From NCBI GenBank assembly GCA_007134175.1, contig SLLF01000072.1, positions 1-9,749 of the forward strand: DNA of 9,749 nt. Direction: 5' to 3'. Source of the DNA: Kiritimatiellia bacterium. Lineage in GTDB: Bacteria; Verrucomicrobiota; Kiritimatiellia; SLAD01. Under the pieces are notes generated by a model. That model worked only from the letters and a program-made list of their open reading frames with translations. It did no database searches and was not told where the DNA came from. Shown here piece by piece: positions 1 through 7,293 of this stretch; position 1 is the first letter of the stretch, and each line of letters starts with the position of its first letter. The position numbers were made by a program, and so were the translations under genes.

Positions 1-80
1 TCCACATCACGACCAGCCGTAAAGGCCAGTACGTCCTCCTGAATCCGGCCCACCGTAGTGGCATGCGAAGGTTTTTTCAT
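1..80 (-). CDS. argH: Probable argininosuccinate lyase, N-terminal fragment (cut by window edge)
   Basis: Reading leftward from an ATG at 80-78 gives 26 codons that stay open to the window edge. The peptide contains the stretch GRIQEDVLAFTAGRDV. This resembles the N-terminus of ArgH-type lyases of the fumarase/aspartase superfamily, in which a short lead-in is followed by 'FTxGRDxxxD'. ArgH splits argininosuccinate into arginine and fumarate in the cytosol. The ATG is the first in frame after a stop at 107-105; no good Shine-Dalgarno precedes it. The gene is transcribed divergently from the phosphoesterase fusion. Only the family-typical start is visible and none of the catalytic signature, so another lyase of the superfamily remains possible. 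Confidence 0.5.
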   Translation of the reverse strand, partial: MKKPSHATTVGRIQEDVLAFTAGRDV

Positions 81-243
81 GCGCGCCAGCGTGACACGCG
101 GTATTCACAGCGTCAAGCGCTCGATTGCAGCCTGTCGATTGCAGCCGCACAAACAACTCGATCCATGCCCCACGTGGTGATATCGTACGGGTCTCCTATA
201 TGACGACATCTCAAGCGGATATGATAAGTCAACGAGTTGAACT
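81..243. promoter_or_regulatory. Divergent intergenic region with tandem repeat
   Basis: This 163-bp region lies between two divergently transcribed genes and must hold promoters for both. A TATGAT at 220-225 is a reasonable -10 box for the rightward gene, but I find no matching -35 at 16-18 bp. It also contains a 12-bp direct repeat (121-132 and 135-146) and an 8-bp palindrome, CCACGTGG, at 170-177. The role as regulatory DNA is inferred from position only. Confidence 0.35.
121..146. repeat. Two-copy 12-bp direct repeat, 14-bp period
   Basis: TCGATTGCAGCC occurs at 121-132 and again, exactly, at 135-146, with two bases between. It lies in the divergent intergenic region, between the probable argH start and the phosphoesterase fusion. 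A recent slippage duplication or a tandem regulator-binding site would both explain it; the sequence does not decide. Confidence 0.7.
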
Positions 244-1578
244 ATGCGAATCGCCCACATTACCGACTTGCACCTGCGTGCGCAACAACCCGGGACCAGC
301 GCCATCGGCAAACGCCGTTCCCATGCCATGACCGTCCTTTTCCCCCGAGCCCTTGACGCCATGCGAACGCAGCAGCCGGACGTTTTAGCCGTCACCGGGG
401 ACCTGCTGGACGTGCCCGGCTGGTTGATTGCGCCCATACCCGGGTTTGAAAGTGACAAGCCCGAATTCTGGATGGACGCCGCCATCGAGGATTACCGGCA
501 GGTCAAGGCCTGGCTTGATGCCACGGGCATCCCCTATATGGTCCTGCCCGGCAACCACGATCTGCCCGACGCCATGTGGCAGGTGTTCGACCCGGCGGCC
601 CACACCCTGGAAACCGGGGGCATCTGCTGCACCCGATTCTGCGACCACGAACACGATGGCCACCGACCACGTCGCTTTCATCCCGAGCGCGACCGCTGGG
701 AACAGCTATTGCAACGGGCCAACGGCCCGCTCCAGGTTCATCTCCAGCACTACGTTATCACCCCCGCCCTGAATGCCGGCTATCCGCACACCTACGAAGA
801 AGGGGAGGAAATAGCCAGGCGCACGAACGCCTGTGGTCATGTTCCCCTTTGCCTGAGCGGACACTACCATCGCGGGACCCCCGTATTGAACCACGGTAAC
901 ACTACGTTCGCCACCACGCCGGCATTTTGTGAAGCCCCCCACCCTTGGCGCATCTACGATCTTGATCCGGATACCGGTAGCAGCGCGGTTGAGGACTATG
1001 CCCTTGGCGCCCCCGCGCGCCGACCCGTCGTGTTCCTGGATCGCGATGGGGTAATCAACACCCGGCCAAGTTTCCGCTGCGGCCCCGAAGCCATGGAACT
1101 CATTCCCGGTGCCGCCGCCGCGATCCACCAACTCAACGCGGCCGGATATGCGACCCTCGTGATCACCAACCAATCCGCGATCGGCATGGGATATGTTTCT
1201 GACGCAGTGGTCCGACTGGTCAACGACACCATGCACCGCTTGCTGGCCGAGGAAGCGGACGCCCGGTTGGATGGGGTTTACCACTCGTCTGCCGCCGGAG
1301 CGGCGGCCGTCTTACCCCGCTACCTGGAGGATGGAAAAGGGAAACCCTCCCCCCGCCTGCTGCAGCAAGCCACAACCGAATTGAATCTCGATGCCGCACG
1401 GGCATGGATGGTTGGCGACAGTGTCGGCGACATCGCTACCGCTACGGCCTATGGGGCGCGCCCCATTCTGGTGGAAACGGGAAATGGCGTCAACGTGGCC
1501 GCCACGGTTAAAGAACAATGGCCTCACACCCCCGTTCTGCCCGACCTGAGGGCGGCCGTGGCGCACATTCTTTCCTGA
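244..1578 (+). CDS. Two-domain phosphohydrolase: calcineurin-like phosphoesterase fused to HAD class IIIA (GmhB/HisB-like) phosphatase
   Basis: This 444-residue protein has two complete hydrolase domains. Residues 1-250 are a calcineurin-like metallophosphoesterase. The metal-binding motifs are present in order: D8-x-H10, G52-D53, G103-N-H-D106, a candidate H169, and G206-H207-x-H209. Residues 260-444 are a HAD phosphatase of the class that includes heptose-bisphosphate phosphatase GmhB and the HisB phosphatase. It has the nucleophile and acid/base pair D266/D268 in FLDRDGVIN, motif II T308-N-Q, K367, and the Mg-binding GDSxxD (D392, D396). The cysteine-rich zinc loop usual for GmhB is absent. 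No signal peptide is seen, so a cytosolic enzyme is expected. The ATG at 244 puts the first metal motif directly at the N-terminus, as usual for the family; its Shine-Dalgarno is weak. The substrate is unknown. A phosphodiesterase step followed by a phosphatase step on one metabolite is an inference. Confidence 0.9.
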   Translation: MRIAHITDLHLRAQQPGTSAIGKRRSHAMTVLFPRALDAMRTQQPDVLAVTGDLLDVPGWLIAPIPGFESDKPEFWMDAAIEDYRQVKAWLDATGIPYMVLPGNHDLPDAMWQVFDPAAHTLETGGICCTRFCDHEHDGHRPRRFHPERDRWEQLLQRANGPLQVHLQHYVITPALNAGYPHTYEEGEEIARRTNACGHVPLCLSGHYHRGTPVLNHGNTTFATTPAFCEAPHPWRIYDLDPDTGSSAVEDYALGAPARRPVVFLDRDGVINTRPSFRCGPEAMELIPGAAAAIHQLNAAGYATLVITNQSAIGMGYVSDAVVRLVNDTMHRLLAEEADARLDGVYHSSAAGAAAVLPRYLEDGKGKPSPRLLQQATTELNLDAARAWMVGDSVGDIATATAYGARPILVETGNGVNVAATVKEQWPHTPVLPDLRAAVAHILS

Positions 1579-1699
1579 TGAAACCGCTTTGCAATCAGGC
1601 GTTGCCAATCGCCACCGAACTAAGGCAACATGACACCTTACGTGCAGGACACAGGCAGGGTAGCGCACCCTGAACGATTCCAAGGAGGTCTCACCCACT
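1579..1699 (+). promoter_or_regulatory. Intergenic leader upstream of isocitrate dehydrogenase, with hairpin and strong Shine-Dalgarno
   Basis: This 121-bp spacer contains a possible -35 (TTGCCA, 1602-1607), but no convincing -10 follows at the right distance. A perfect 6-bp stem with a 5-nt loop lies at 1656-1672 (CAGGGT and ACCCTG arms). Ten bases later comes a near-consensus Shine-Dalgarno, AAGGAGGT, at 1682-1689, 10 nt before the ATG at 1700. No terminator with a T-run is visible for the upstream gene, so partial read-through into the dehydrogenase is possible. Confidence 0.5.
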
Positions 1700-2728
1700 A
1701 TGAAAAAACAGGAAATTGTAATGATTCCCGGCGACGGAATCGGACCGGAAGTGACCGCTGCGACGCAACGCGTCCTGGAGGCGGCAGGGGCCAATATCGA
1801 TTGGATTCCGCAACAAGCCGGGTTGGCCGCGCTGGCCGATGGGAATGACGTGATGCCTGCGGCGACGCTGGACGCGATCACGCAGTATGGCGTAGCCCTG
1901 AAAGGCCCCTGCACCACACCCGTAGGCAAGGGGTTCTCGTCCGTGAATGTGCAGCTTCGCAAAAAACTGAACCTCTACGCGGCCGTGCGGCCGGTACGTT
2001 CCTTGCCGGGTGTCAAAACCCGCTACGAGAATGTGGACCTGGTGATTATCCGGGAAAATACGGAAGGGCTCTACAGCGGGGTGGAAAACGAGGTTACCCC
2101 GGGAGTGGTGATGAGCATGAAGGTGGCCTCCGAAAGTAGCTGCACCCGTATCTCCCGCTGGGCGTTTCGTTATGCCACGCACCGCCAACGCCGCAAAATT
2201 ACGGTCCTGCACAAGGCCAATATTATGAAACTGACGGACGGCCTGTTCATCCGCTGCGCCCAGGATATTCATAAGAAGGAATACCCGAACATCGATTACC
2301 AGGAATTGATCATCGATGCGGGGTGCATGCGGCTGGTGCAAGACCCGACACCATTCGACATGCTGCTGCTGGAAAACCTCTACGGCGACGTCGTCAGCGA
2401 CTTGTGCGCAGGCTTGATCGGTGGTCTGGGCGTGGTGCCGGGAGCAAACATCGGGGACGAACATGCGGTGTTTGAAGCCGTCCACGGGTCAGCCCCGGAC
2501 ATTGCCGGCAAGAACGTCGCCAATCCCCTGGCCTTGCTGATGTCGGCGGTCATGATGCTCAACTATCTGGCCGACCAACGGGGCGACCCGGCGGCCGGTA
2601 CGATCGCCGGCCGCATCCGTGCCGCGTACGATCAGACACTAGCGGACGAGTGTAAAACCCGGGACTTGGGTGGCACGCTGGGAACAGATACGTTTGCCGA
2701 CGCGATTATTGAGCGTTTACCCGCATAA
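1700..2728 (+). CDS. icd: NAD-dependent isocitrate dehydrogenase (IDH3/IPMDH-like short form)
   Basis: This cytosolic enzyme of 342 residues oxidatively decarboxylates isocitrate to 2-oxoglutarate in the TCA cycle. It belongs to the isocitrate/isopropylmalate dehydrogenase family and is short, like eukaryotic IDH3 subunits, not like the roughly 415-residue E. coli enzyme. The isocitrate-contacting residues align with E. coli S113, N115, R119 and R129 as S81, N83, R87 and R97, which favours isocitrate over isopropylmalate. R118 and Y125 (RENTEGLYSG), K172, and the metal ligands D206, D230 and D234 are all present. The segment H262-GSAP-D267-I268 carries the Asp-Ile pair typical of NAD-specific members, where E. 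coli has Lys-Tyr for NADP. The start is fixed by the strong Shine-Dalgarno at 1682-1689. The helicase gene follows after 15 bp, probably on the same transcript. Homoisocitrate or another 2-hydroxyacid substrate is less likely. Confidence 0.9.
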   Translation: MKKQEIVMIPGDGIGPEVTAATQRVLEAAGANIDWIPQQAGLAALADGNDVMPAATLDAITQYGVALKGPCTTPVGKGFSSVNVQLRKKLNLYAAVRPVRSLPGVKTRYENVDLVIIRENTEGLYSGVENEVTPGVVMSMKVASESSCTRISRWAFRYATHRQRRKITVLHKANIMKLTDGLFIRCAQDIHKKEYPNIDYQELIIDAGCMRLVQDPTPFDMLLLENLYGDVVSDLCAGLIGGLGVVPGANIGDEHAVFEAVHGSAPDIAGKNVANPLALLMSAVMMLNYLADQRGDPAAGTIAGRIRAAYDQTLADECKTRDLGGTLGTDTFADAIIERLPA

Positions 2729-2743
2729 CCGTAGCCACCCTTC

Positions 2744-5308
2744 ATGCCCATGCCCAGCGCGGAGCGTTTGCCGGTAGAGGATATTCGCGAGGATATTCTA
2801 GGAGCGGCACGCGTGGAACGCCGTTTCATTGTAGATGCCCCTACCGGATCGGGTAAATCAACCCGGGTCCCCGGGTTCTTGCTTGATGCCGGTTTACTGG
2901 GCACCGGTCGCGCCGTCGTGCTACAGCCGCGTCGCCTGGCGGCCCGGATGCTGGCGGCCCGCGTCGCACAAGAAAGAGGCCAGGCCCTGGGTGCCGAGGT
3001 CGGGTATCAAGTTCGCTTTGATCATTGTGCCGGAGCCGCCACGCGCATCGTCTATGAAACCGAAGGACTGCTCCTACGCCAGTGGCTGCAAAACCCGGAC
3101 CTGGATGGTATTCAGGCCATATTGTTCGATGAGTTTCATGAACGCCATCTCTACGGCGATGTCACGTTGGCCCGGGCGCTGGCATTGCAGCGAGATCGCC
3201 GACCCGATTTAATCCTGGGAGTGATGTCGGCTACGCTGGATGTCGGCCCGTTGCAGCACTATCTCACCCCCTGCCCCGTCTGCACGTCACAGGGCCGCAC
3301 CTATCCGGTCACGGTCACATATGCCCCACCGCGGCCGGCAACCGAGCCGGCCTCGCGAACGGCGGCCCGCGCGGTGGAACAATGGTTGCAGACGGATTCG
3401 CCCGGCGACGTACTGGTGTTCATGCCCGGCGCGTACGAGATTGGCCGCACGCTGCGCGAACTCGAGAATCAAACGTTAAGCGGACGTTGCCTGCTATTAC
3501 CCCTGCATGGCGAACTGTCCCCGGCTCAGCAGGATGCCGCCGTGCAGACGTACGACGGACGGAAGATTATCGTCGCCACCAACATTGCCGAGACCTCGCT
3601 GACGATTGCCGGCGTACGGCTGGTGGTCGATAGTGGTCTGGCTCGAGTGGCCCGGTTTGATCCCCACCGTGGCATCAACACCCTCTGGATTGAACGCATT
3701 AGCCAGGCATCAGCTGAGCAGCGTGCCGGACGGGCGGGCCGGGTGGCACCGGGCCATTGCATGCGCTGCTGGTCGGAACAAGAACACAGCGGTCGCGCCC
3801 AATACGACGCGCCAGAGATTCAACGACTCGACCTGGCGGAAGCCTTCCTGATGCTGAAGGCCGCAGGCTGGGAGGAGCTGGCGCAGTTCCCCTGGTACGA
3901 AGCGCCGCCGGCACGGGCTTGGTCCGATGCTGAACGGCTATTGGTGGATCTCGGGGCTATCCAGGCTGGCAAGGAAGGTTCGATTACCCAGCTAGGCGAA
4001 CAAATGGTCGCCTTCCCGGTTCACCCCCGCTATGCGCGCTTACTGGTCGAAGCCGTCCGCCATCAATGCGTACGGGCGGGGGCCTTGGTCGTGGCCATTG
4101 CGCAAGGCCGCCCCTTGTGGACCGGCCGGGCCACCCGCGAAATGAGGGAACGACGGCACGATGTATTGGGACCGGCTCAGTCGGATTTCTTCTGGTTGAT
4201 CCGCGCCTGGAATTATGCCCGTTCCAAGCGCTATGCTCCAGGGGCCTGCCAGCCGCTCGGCATTCACGCCCAAGCCGTGCGCCAGGTGGAGCAAGTCTTC
4301 ACCACTATGCTGCGTCTGGCCGACCACCACTGGCCACAAAGAAATCATGGGCGGGAGCAGGCCCCCACCGATGACGTGCTGGCCCGCTGCATCCTGGCCG
4401 GCTTCGCCGACCGCGTCGCCATCCAGCGCAGCGTGGCCACCCACCGCTGTGAAATCGTCCATGGACGCAAGGGCCGACTCGCGCCCGACAGCGCACTGCA
4501 GGATGCGACCCTCCTGGTCGCGGCGGAAATCGACGAAATCGAACGCGGCGGCGAAGGGGAAGTGGTATTGAACAATGTGACCGCCATCGAGGAAGCGTGG
4601 CTGGCCGACTTGTTCCCGCACGCCATGGAGGAAACCGATCAGGTCGAGTATGATCGACGCACCAAACGCGTAGTGGCCAGCCGATGTTACGCCTACCACG
4701 ACCTGGTGCTGCACCGCACGGCGATCCACGACCCGCCGCGCGATGAGGCCGCTCACCTGCTGGCCGCTGAATGTCTACAGGGCCATATCCCACTGCATCG
4801 CTGGGATGCGTCGGTCGATCAATGGATTTACCGGGTGAATTATCTCGCCCGCACCTGCCCTGATCTCGGCTTGCCGACCATCGGGGCCGACGAGAAGCAA
4901 TTGGTCATCGAGCAGCTTTGCTGGGGCGCCACCACGGCAAAAGAAGTCCGTGATCGTGCCGTTTGGCCCGTGCTCAAAGGCCTCTTGTCCGGCGGGCAGG
5001 AACCGCTGCTGGCCCGCCACGCGCCGGAGAAAATCGCGTTGTCCGGCACCCGCCCCTGCCGGCTCACCTATGGAACCAGCGGCCCGCCCGTCTTAGCGGC
5101 CACCATTCAAGATTTATTGCCGGTGCGCAAGATCCCGCGGATTGCCTGTGGCCGGGACACGCCGCTACTCCACATACTGGCGCCCAATCGCCGACCGGTA
5201 CAAGTGACACAGGATTTGGCGGGGTTCTGGCACACCCATTATCCCGGCCTTCGCCAAGAGCTGAAACGGCGCTACCCGAAACACGCCTGGCCCGAACAAC
5301 CGGGCTAA
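2744..5308 (+). CDS. hrpB: ATP-dependent RNA helicase HrpB
   Basis: This is an 854-residue DEAH/RHA-family helicase, close to the usual HrpB length of roughly 800-850. Motifs in order are Walker A (APTGSGKST, 32-40), motif II D129-E-F-H132 with the DEFHERH context typical of HrpB, SAT at 162-164, motif V (VATNIAETSLTI from 277) and motif VI Q326-RAGRAGR333. The C-terminal half carries the HrpB-specific region and ends with the family's hallmark QVTxDLAGFW and RYPKHxWPxxP segments, so the gene is complete. HrpB homologues are cytosolic and their bacterial role is poorly defined; RNA remodelling is assumed. The ATG at 2744 lies 15 bp after the dehydrogenase stop, without a clear Shine-Dalgarno; an in-frame ATG at 2750 is an equally possible start. 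The stop codon abuts that of typA on the other strand. Confidence 0.95.
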   Translation: MPMPSAERLPVEDIREDILGAARVERRFIVDAPTGSGKSTRVPGFLLDAGLLGTGRAVVLQPRRLAARMLAARVAQERGQALGAEVGYQVRFDHCAGAATRIVYETEGLLLRQWLQNPDLDGIQAILFDEFHERHLYGDVTLARALALQRDRRPDLILGVMSATLDVGPLQHYLTPCPVCTSQGRTYPVTVTYAPPRPATEPASRTAARAVEQWLQTDSPGDVLVFMPGAYEIGRTLRELENQTLSGRCLLLPLHGELSPAQQDAAVQTYDGRKIIVATNIAETSLTIAGVRLVVDSGLARVARFDPHRGINTLWIERISQASAEQRAGRAGRVAPGHCMRCWSEQEHSGRAQYDAPEIQRLDLAEAFLMLKAAGWEELAQFPWYEAPPARAWSDAERLLVDLGAIQAGKEGSITQLGEQMVAFPVHPRYARLLVEAVRHQCVRAGALVVAIAQGRPLWTGRATREMRERRHDVLGPAQSDFFWLIRAWNYARSKRYAPGACQPLGIHAQAVRQVEQVFTTMLRLADHHWPQRNHGREQAPTDDVLARCILAGFADRVAIQRSVATHRCEIVHGRKGRLAPDSALQDATLLVAAEIDEIERGGEGEVVLNNVTAIEEAWLADLFPHAMEETDQVEYDRRTKRVVASRCYAYHDLVLHRTAIHDPPRDEAAHLLAAECLQGHIPLHRWDASVDQWIYRVNYLARTCPDLGLPTIGADEKQLVIEQLCWGATTAKEVRDRAVWPVLKGLLSGGQEPLLARHAPEKIALSGTRPCRLTYGTSGPPVLAATIQDLLPVRKIPRIACGRDTPLLHILAPNRRPVQVTQDLAGFWHTHYPGLRQELKRRYPKHAWPEQPG
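2860..2877 (+). repeat. GC-rich inverted repeat inside hrpB
   Basis: Arms AACCCGG and CCGGGTT form a perfect 7-bp stem around a 4-nt loop (GTCC). It lies just after the Walker A codons and encodes part of the STRVPGF segment. It could fold in the mRNA, but it is inside a well-conserved coding region and may be only a coding coincidence. Confidence 0.5.
5288..5307. terminator. Possible hairpin at the hrpB/typA convergent junction
   Basis: GCCCG (5290-5294) and CGGGC (5301-5305) pair around the loop AACAAC, with two weaker outer pairs on the plus strand. The hairpin overlaps the hrpB stop and sits 3 nt beyond the typA stop on the minus strand. Neither side has a T-tract, so it is not a standard intrinsic terminator. 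It is listed because no other terminator candidate exists between the two genes. Confidence 0.25.
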
Positions 5309-7138
5309 CTACGGCGACGCCACTCGACTCGTCGGTCGACCTTGTGCCAGTCGCTTGCGATGGGTGGCGTTCAATACCTGCTTGCGCAGCCGCAACGCTT
5401 TGGGCGTCGCTTCGATATACTCGTCGTCCGCGATATACTCGATGGCCCGCTCGAGGGAGAGGTGCACCGGCGGTTCCAGCGGCGTGACCTTCCCTTCCCC
5501 CTGACTGCGCACATTGGAAAGTTGTTTGGTGCGGGTGGGATTGACGGGAAGGTCTTCCGCCCGCGCGTTTTCCCCGATAATCATCCCCTCATACACCTCA
5601 TCGCCCGGCCCAATGAACAAGCGACCGCGGTTTTGCAGCGTTTCCAGGGCAAAGTAGGTGGCCTTGCCATACTCCATCGCCACCAGCGTGCCGGTATAGC
5701 GGGTGCGAATCGGTCCGGCGAACGGTGCATACTCCTTGAATAAATGCGACATCACCGCGCGTCCGCTGCTCAAGTTGACCAGGTCCGTCTCGAATCCGAT
5801 CAAGCCGCGGGTGGGAATTATGGCGCTGATATGCACGCCGTGCGCGTGGTGCGTCATTGCCGCGATGATCCCCTTGCGTTCCGACAGATTCTGCATGATA
5901 TCGCCCAGCACCTCATCCGGCGTCTCGATCCAGAGGGTTTCGAACGGCTCACACTTTTGGCCATTGACATGGCGCAAAATCACTTCCGGGCGGGCCACCA
6001 GCACTTCATACCCTTCCCGCCTCATGGTTTCCACCAGTACCGCGATCTGCATGGCGCCGCGCGCGCTGACGGCAAAGACGTTGGCCTGTTCCGTGTCGGT
6101 CACCTGCAACGAGATGTTGGTGTGCATCTCACGGAACAACCGTTCACGTAGCTGGCGCGTGGTTACGTATTTTCCGTCACGGCCTGCCAGGGGGCCGTCG
6201 TTGACGCAAAACTGCATTTGAATGGTTGGCGGATCCAGTTCCACGAATGGCAGGGGCTCGGCATCTTCCGCGCCCGCCAGCGTTTCGCCGATATCCACTT
6301 GATCGAAAGCCGCAATGCCCACGATATCGCCCGCCGTCGCCTGTGCGAATTCCGAGGAGTGGGTCCCGCTGAAGTGGAACAATTTCGTGATAGCACGCCG
6401 CTCGCGGGAGCCGTCCTTATGGATGCAGGTGATCATATCACCGGACCGCACCTGCCCCCCCAGAATCTTGCCGATGGCAATTCGTCCCACGTAGTCGGAC
6501 CAGTCCAGGTTGCTGACCAGCATGGCAAAGGGGGCCGCCGGATCAGCGATCGGCGGCGGGATGTGCTTGATGACCGCGTCCAACAACGGTGTGGTATCCT
6601 TGCGTTCATCGTCCAGATCCGCCACGGCAAACCCCTCCTTGGCGCTGGCGTAGATGAACGGCGCGTTGAATTGTGCCTCCGACGCCTCCAGTTCCAGCAG
6701 TAATTCGAGCACTTGATCGTGCACCTTGTGCGGGTCGCTGTTCTCGCGATCGATTTTATTGATCACGATGATCGGCTTGAGTCCGTTTTCCATCGCCTTG
6801 CGCATCACAAAGCGGGTTTGGGCCTGCGGCCCTTCATAGGCGTCCACGACCAGCAGGACGCCGTCCACCATCTTCATGATCCGTTCCACTTCTCCGCCAA
6901 AATCGGCGTGGCCGGGCGTGTCGACAATGTTGATGATCGTGTCCCGGTAACGGACGGACGCATTCTTGGCCTTGATGGTGATGCCCTTCTCCCGTTCCAA
7001 ATCCATCGAATCCATCACCCGCTCGGCCACCACCTGATTGGCGCGATAGGCCCCACCATCCCGCAGCAATTTATCCACCAGTGTGGTCTTGCCATGGTCG
7101 ACATGCGCAATAATAGCTATATTTCGAATCGGTATCAT
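5309..7138 (-). CDS. typA: Ribosome-associated GTPase TypA/BipA
   Basis: This is a 609-residue translational GTPase related to EF-G and LepA. It binds the 70S ribosome and supports 50S assembly and growth under stress such as cold. The GTPase motifs are intact: G1 around HVDHGKTT (12-19), switch I KGITI (51-55), DTPGH (73-77), NKID (127-130) and SAK (165-167). The C-terminal half contains the TypA-typical segments [16 protein letters not shown] and [12 protein letters not shown], and length matches the family. I place the start at the ATG 7138-7136, because homologues begin a few residues before [12 protein letters not shown]. The frame stays open to a TTG at 7207, which would add 23 residues with no family counterpart. 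No strong Shine-Dalgarno is visible at either start. The gene is convergent with hrpB and divergent from the FMN lipoprotein. Confidence 0.96.
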   Translation of the reverse strand: MIPIRNIAIIAHVDHGKTTLVDKLLRDGGAYRANQVVAERVMDSMDLEREKGITIKAKNASVRYRDTIINIVDTPGHADFGGEVERIMKMVDGVLLVVDAYEGPQAQTRFVMRKAMENGLKPIIVINKIDRENSDPHKVHDQVLELLLELEASEAQFNAPFIYASAKEGFAVADLDDERKDTTPLLDAVIKHIPPPIADPAAPFAMLVSNLDWSDYVGRIAIGKILGGQVRSGDMITCIHKDGSRERRAITKLFHFSGTHSSEFAQATAGDIVGIAAFDQVDIGETLAGAEDAEPLPFVELDPPTIQMQFCVNDGPLAGRDGKYVTTRQLRERLFREMHTNISLQVTDTEQANVFAVSARGAMQIAVLVETMRREGYEVLVARPEVILRHVNGQKCEPFETLWIETPDEVLGDIMQNLSERKGIIAAMTHHAHGVHISAIIPTRGLIGFETDLVNLSSGRAVMSHLFKEYAPFAGPIRTRYTGTLVAMEYGKATYFALETLQNRGRLFIGPGDEVYEGMIIGENARAEDLPVNPTRTKQLSNVRSQGEGKVTPLEPPVHLSLERAIEYIADDEYIEATPKALRLRKQVLNATHRKRLAQGRPTSRVASP

Positions 7139-7293
7139 AAACGTAAAGATTGCCGTCACTGGGATAGCGAGGGAGGGGGAATGTAGCGTATTTCCCGGTG
7201 GACGCAAGGCGAAAATAGACTCACCTGCTAGCTTGCAATGACGGGCCTGTTCCTTTAGGTTGCGTCTATAATTACATTGGAGAGGGGTTGATT
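7139..7293. promoter_or_regulatory. Divergent promoter region between typA and the FMN lipoprotein
   Basis: This 155-bp region serves two divergent genes. For the rightward gene there is a perfect TATAAT at 7267-7272, with no recognisable -35 at 16-18 bp. For typA, reading leftward, two weak candidates exist: TTGCAA (7238-7233) with TATTTT (7217-7212) at 15 bp, and TTGCGT (7207-7202) with TACATT (7185-7180) at 16 bp. No open frame with family features lies here. Confidence 0.45.
7267..7287 (+). promoter_or_regulatory. -10 box and Shine-Dalgarno of the FMN lipoprotein gene
   Basis: TATAAT at 7267-7272 is followed by a purine-rich GGAGAGGGG at 7279-7287 and the ATG at 7294. A start of transcription about 7 nt beyond the -10 would fall on the Shine-Dalgarno itself, giving a leader of roughly 15 nt. 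The Shine-Dalgarno spacing favours the ATG at 7294 over the in-frame TTG at 7288. Confidence 0.5.

Noticed and set aside
105..485. Minus-strand open frame opposite the start of the phosphoesterase gene.
   Set aside because: It lies mostly antisense to a gene with clear motifs, and its translation shows no family features.
706..1284. Long minus-strand open frame (192 codons) inside the phosphoesterase-phosphatase gene.
   Set aside because: It is a shadow frame in GC-rich coding DNA; the plus-strand frame carries all the conserved catalytic motifs.
1691..2485. 264-codon minus-strand open frame opposite isocitrate dehydrogenase.
   Set aside because: The plus-strand frame is an unmistakable dehydrogenase; the antisense translation is rich in His, Arg and Val without recognisable domains.
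2860..2877. 7-bp GC-rich hairpin in hrpB as an intrinsic terminator or attenuator.
   Set aside because: It lies within an intact coding region, is not followed by a real T-run, and the surrounding residues are conserved family sequence.
4040..4756. 238-codon minus-strand open frame opposite hrpB.
   Set aside because: It is antisense to the conserved HrpB C-terminal half and shows no motifs or credible start region.
7139..7207. N-terminal extension of TypA from a TTG at 7207.
   Set aside because: The 23 extra residues have no counterpart in TypA as I know it, and the ATG at 7138 gives the normal N-terminus and length.
7288..7293. TTG start at 7288 for the lipoprotein.
   Set aside because: The ATG two codons later has better spacing from the GGAGAGGGG Shine-Dalgarno; a TTG would sit directly against it.
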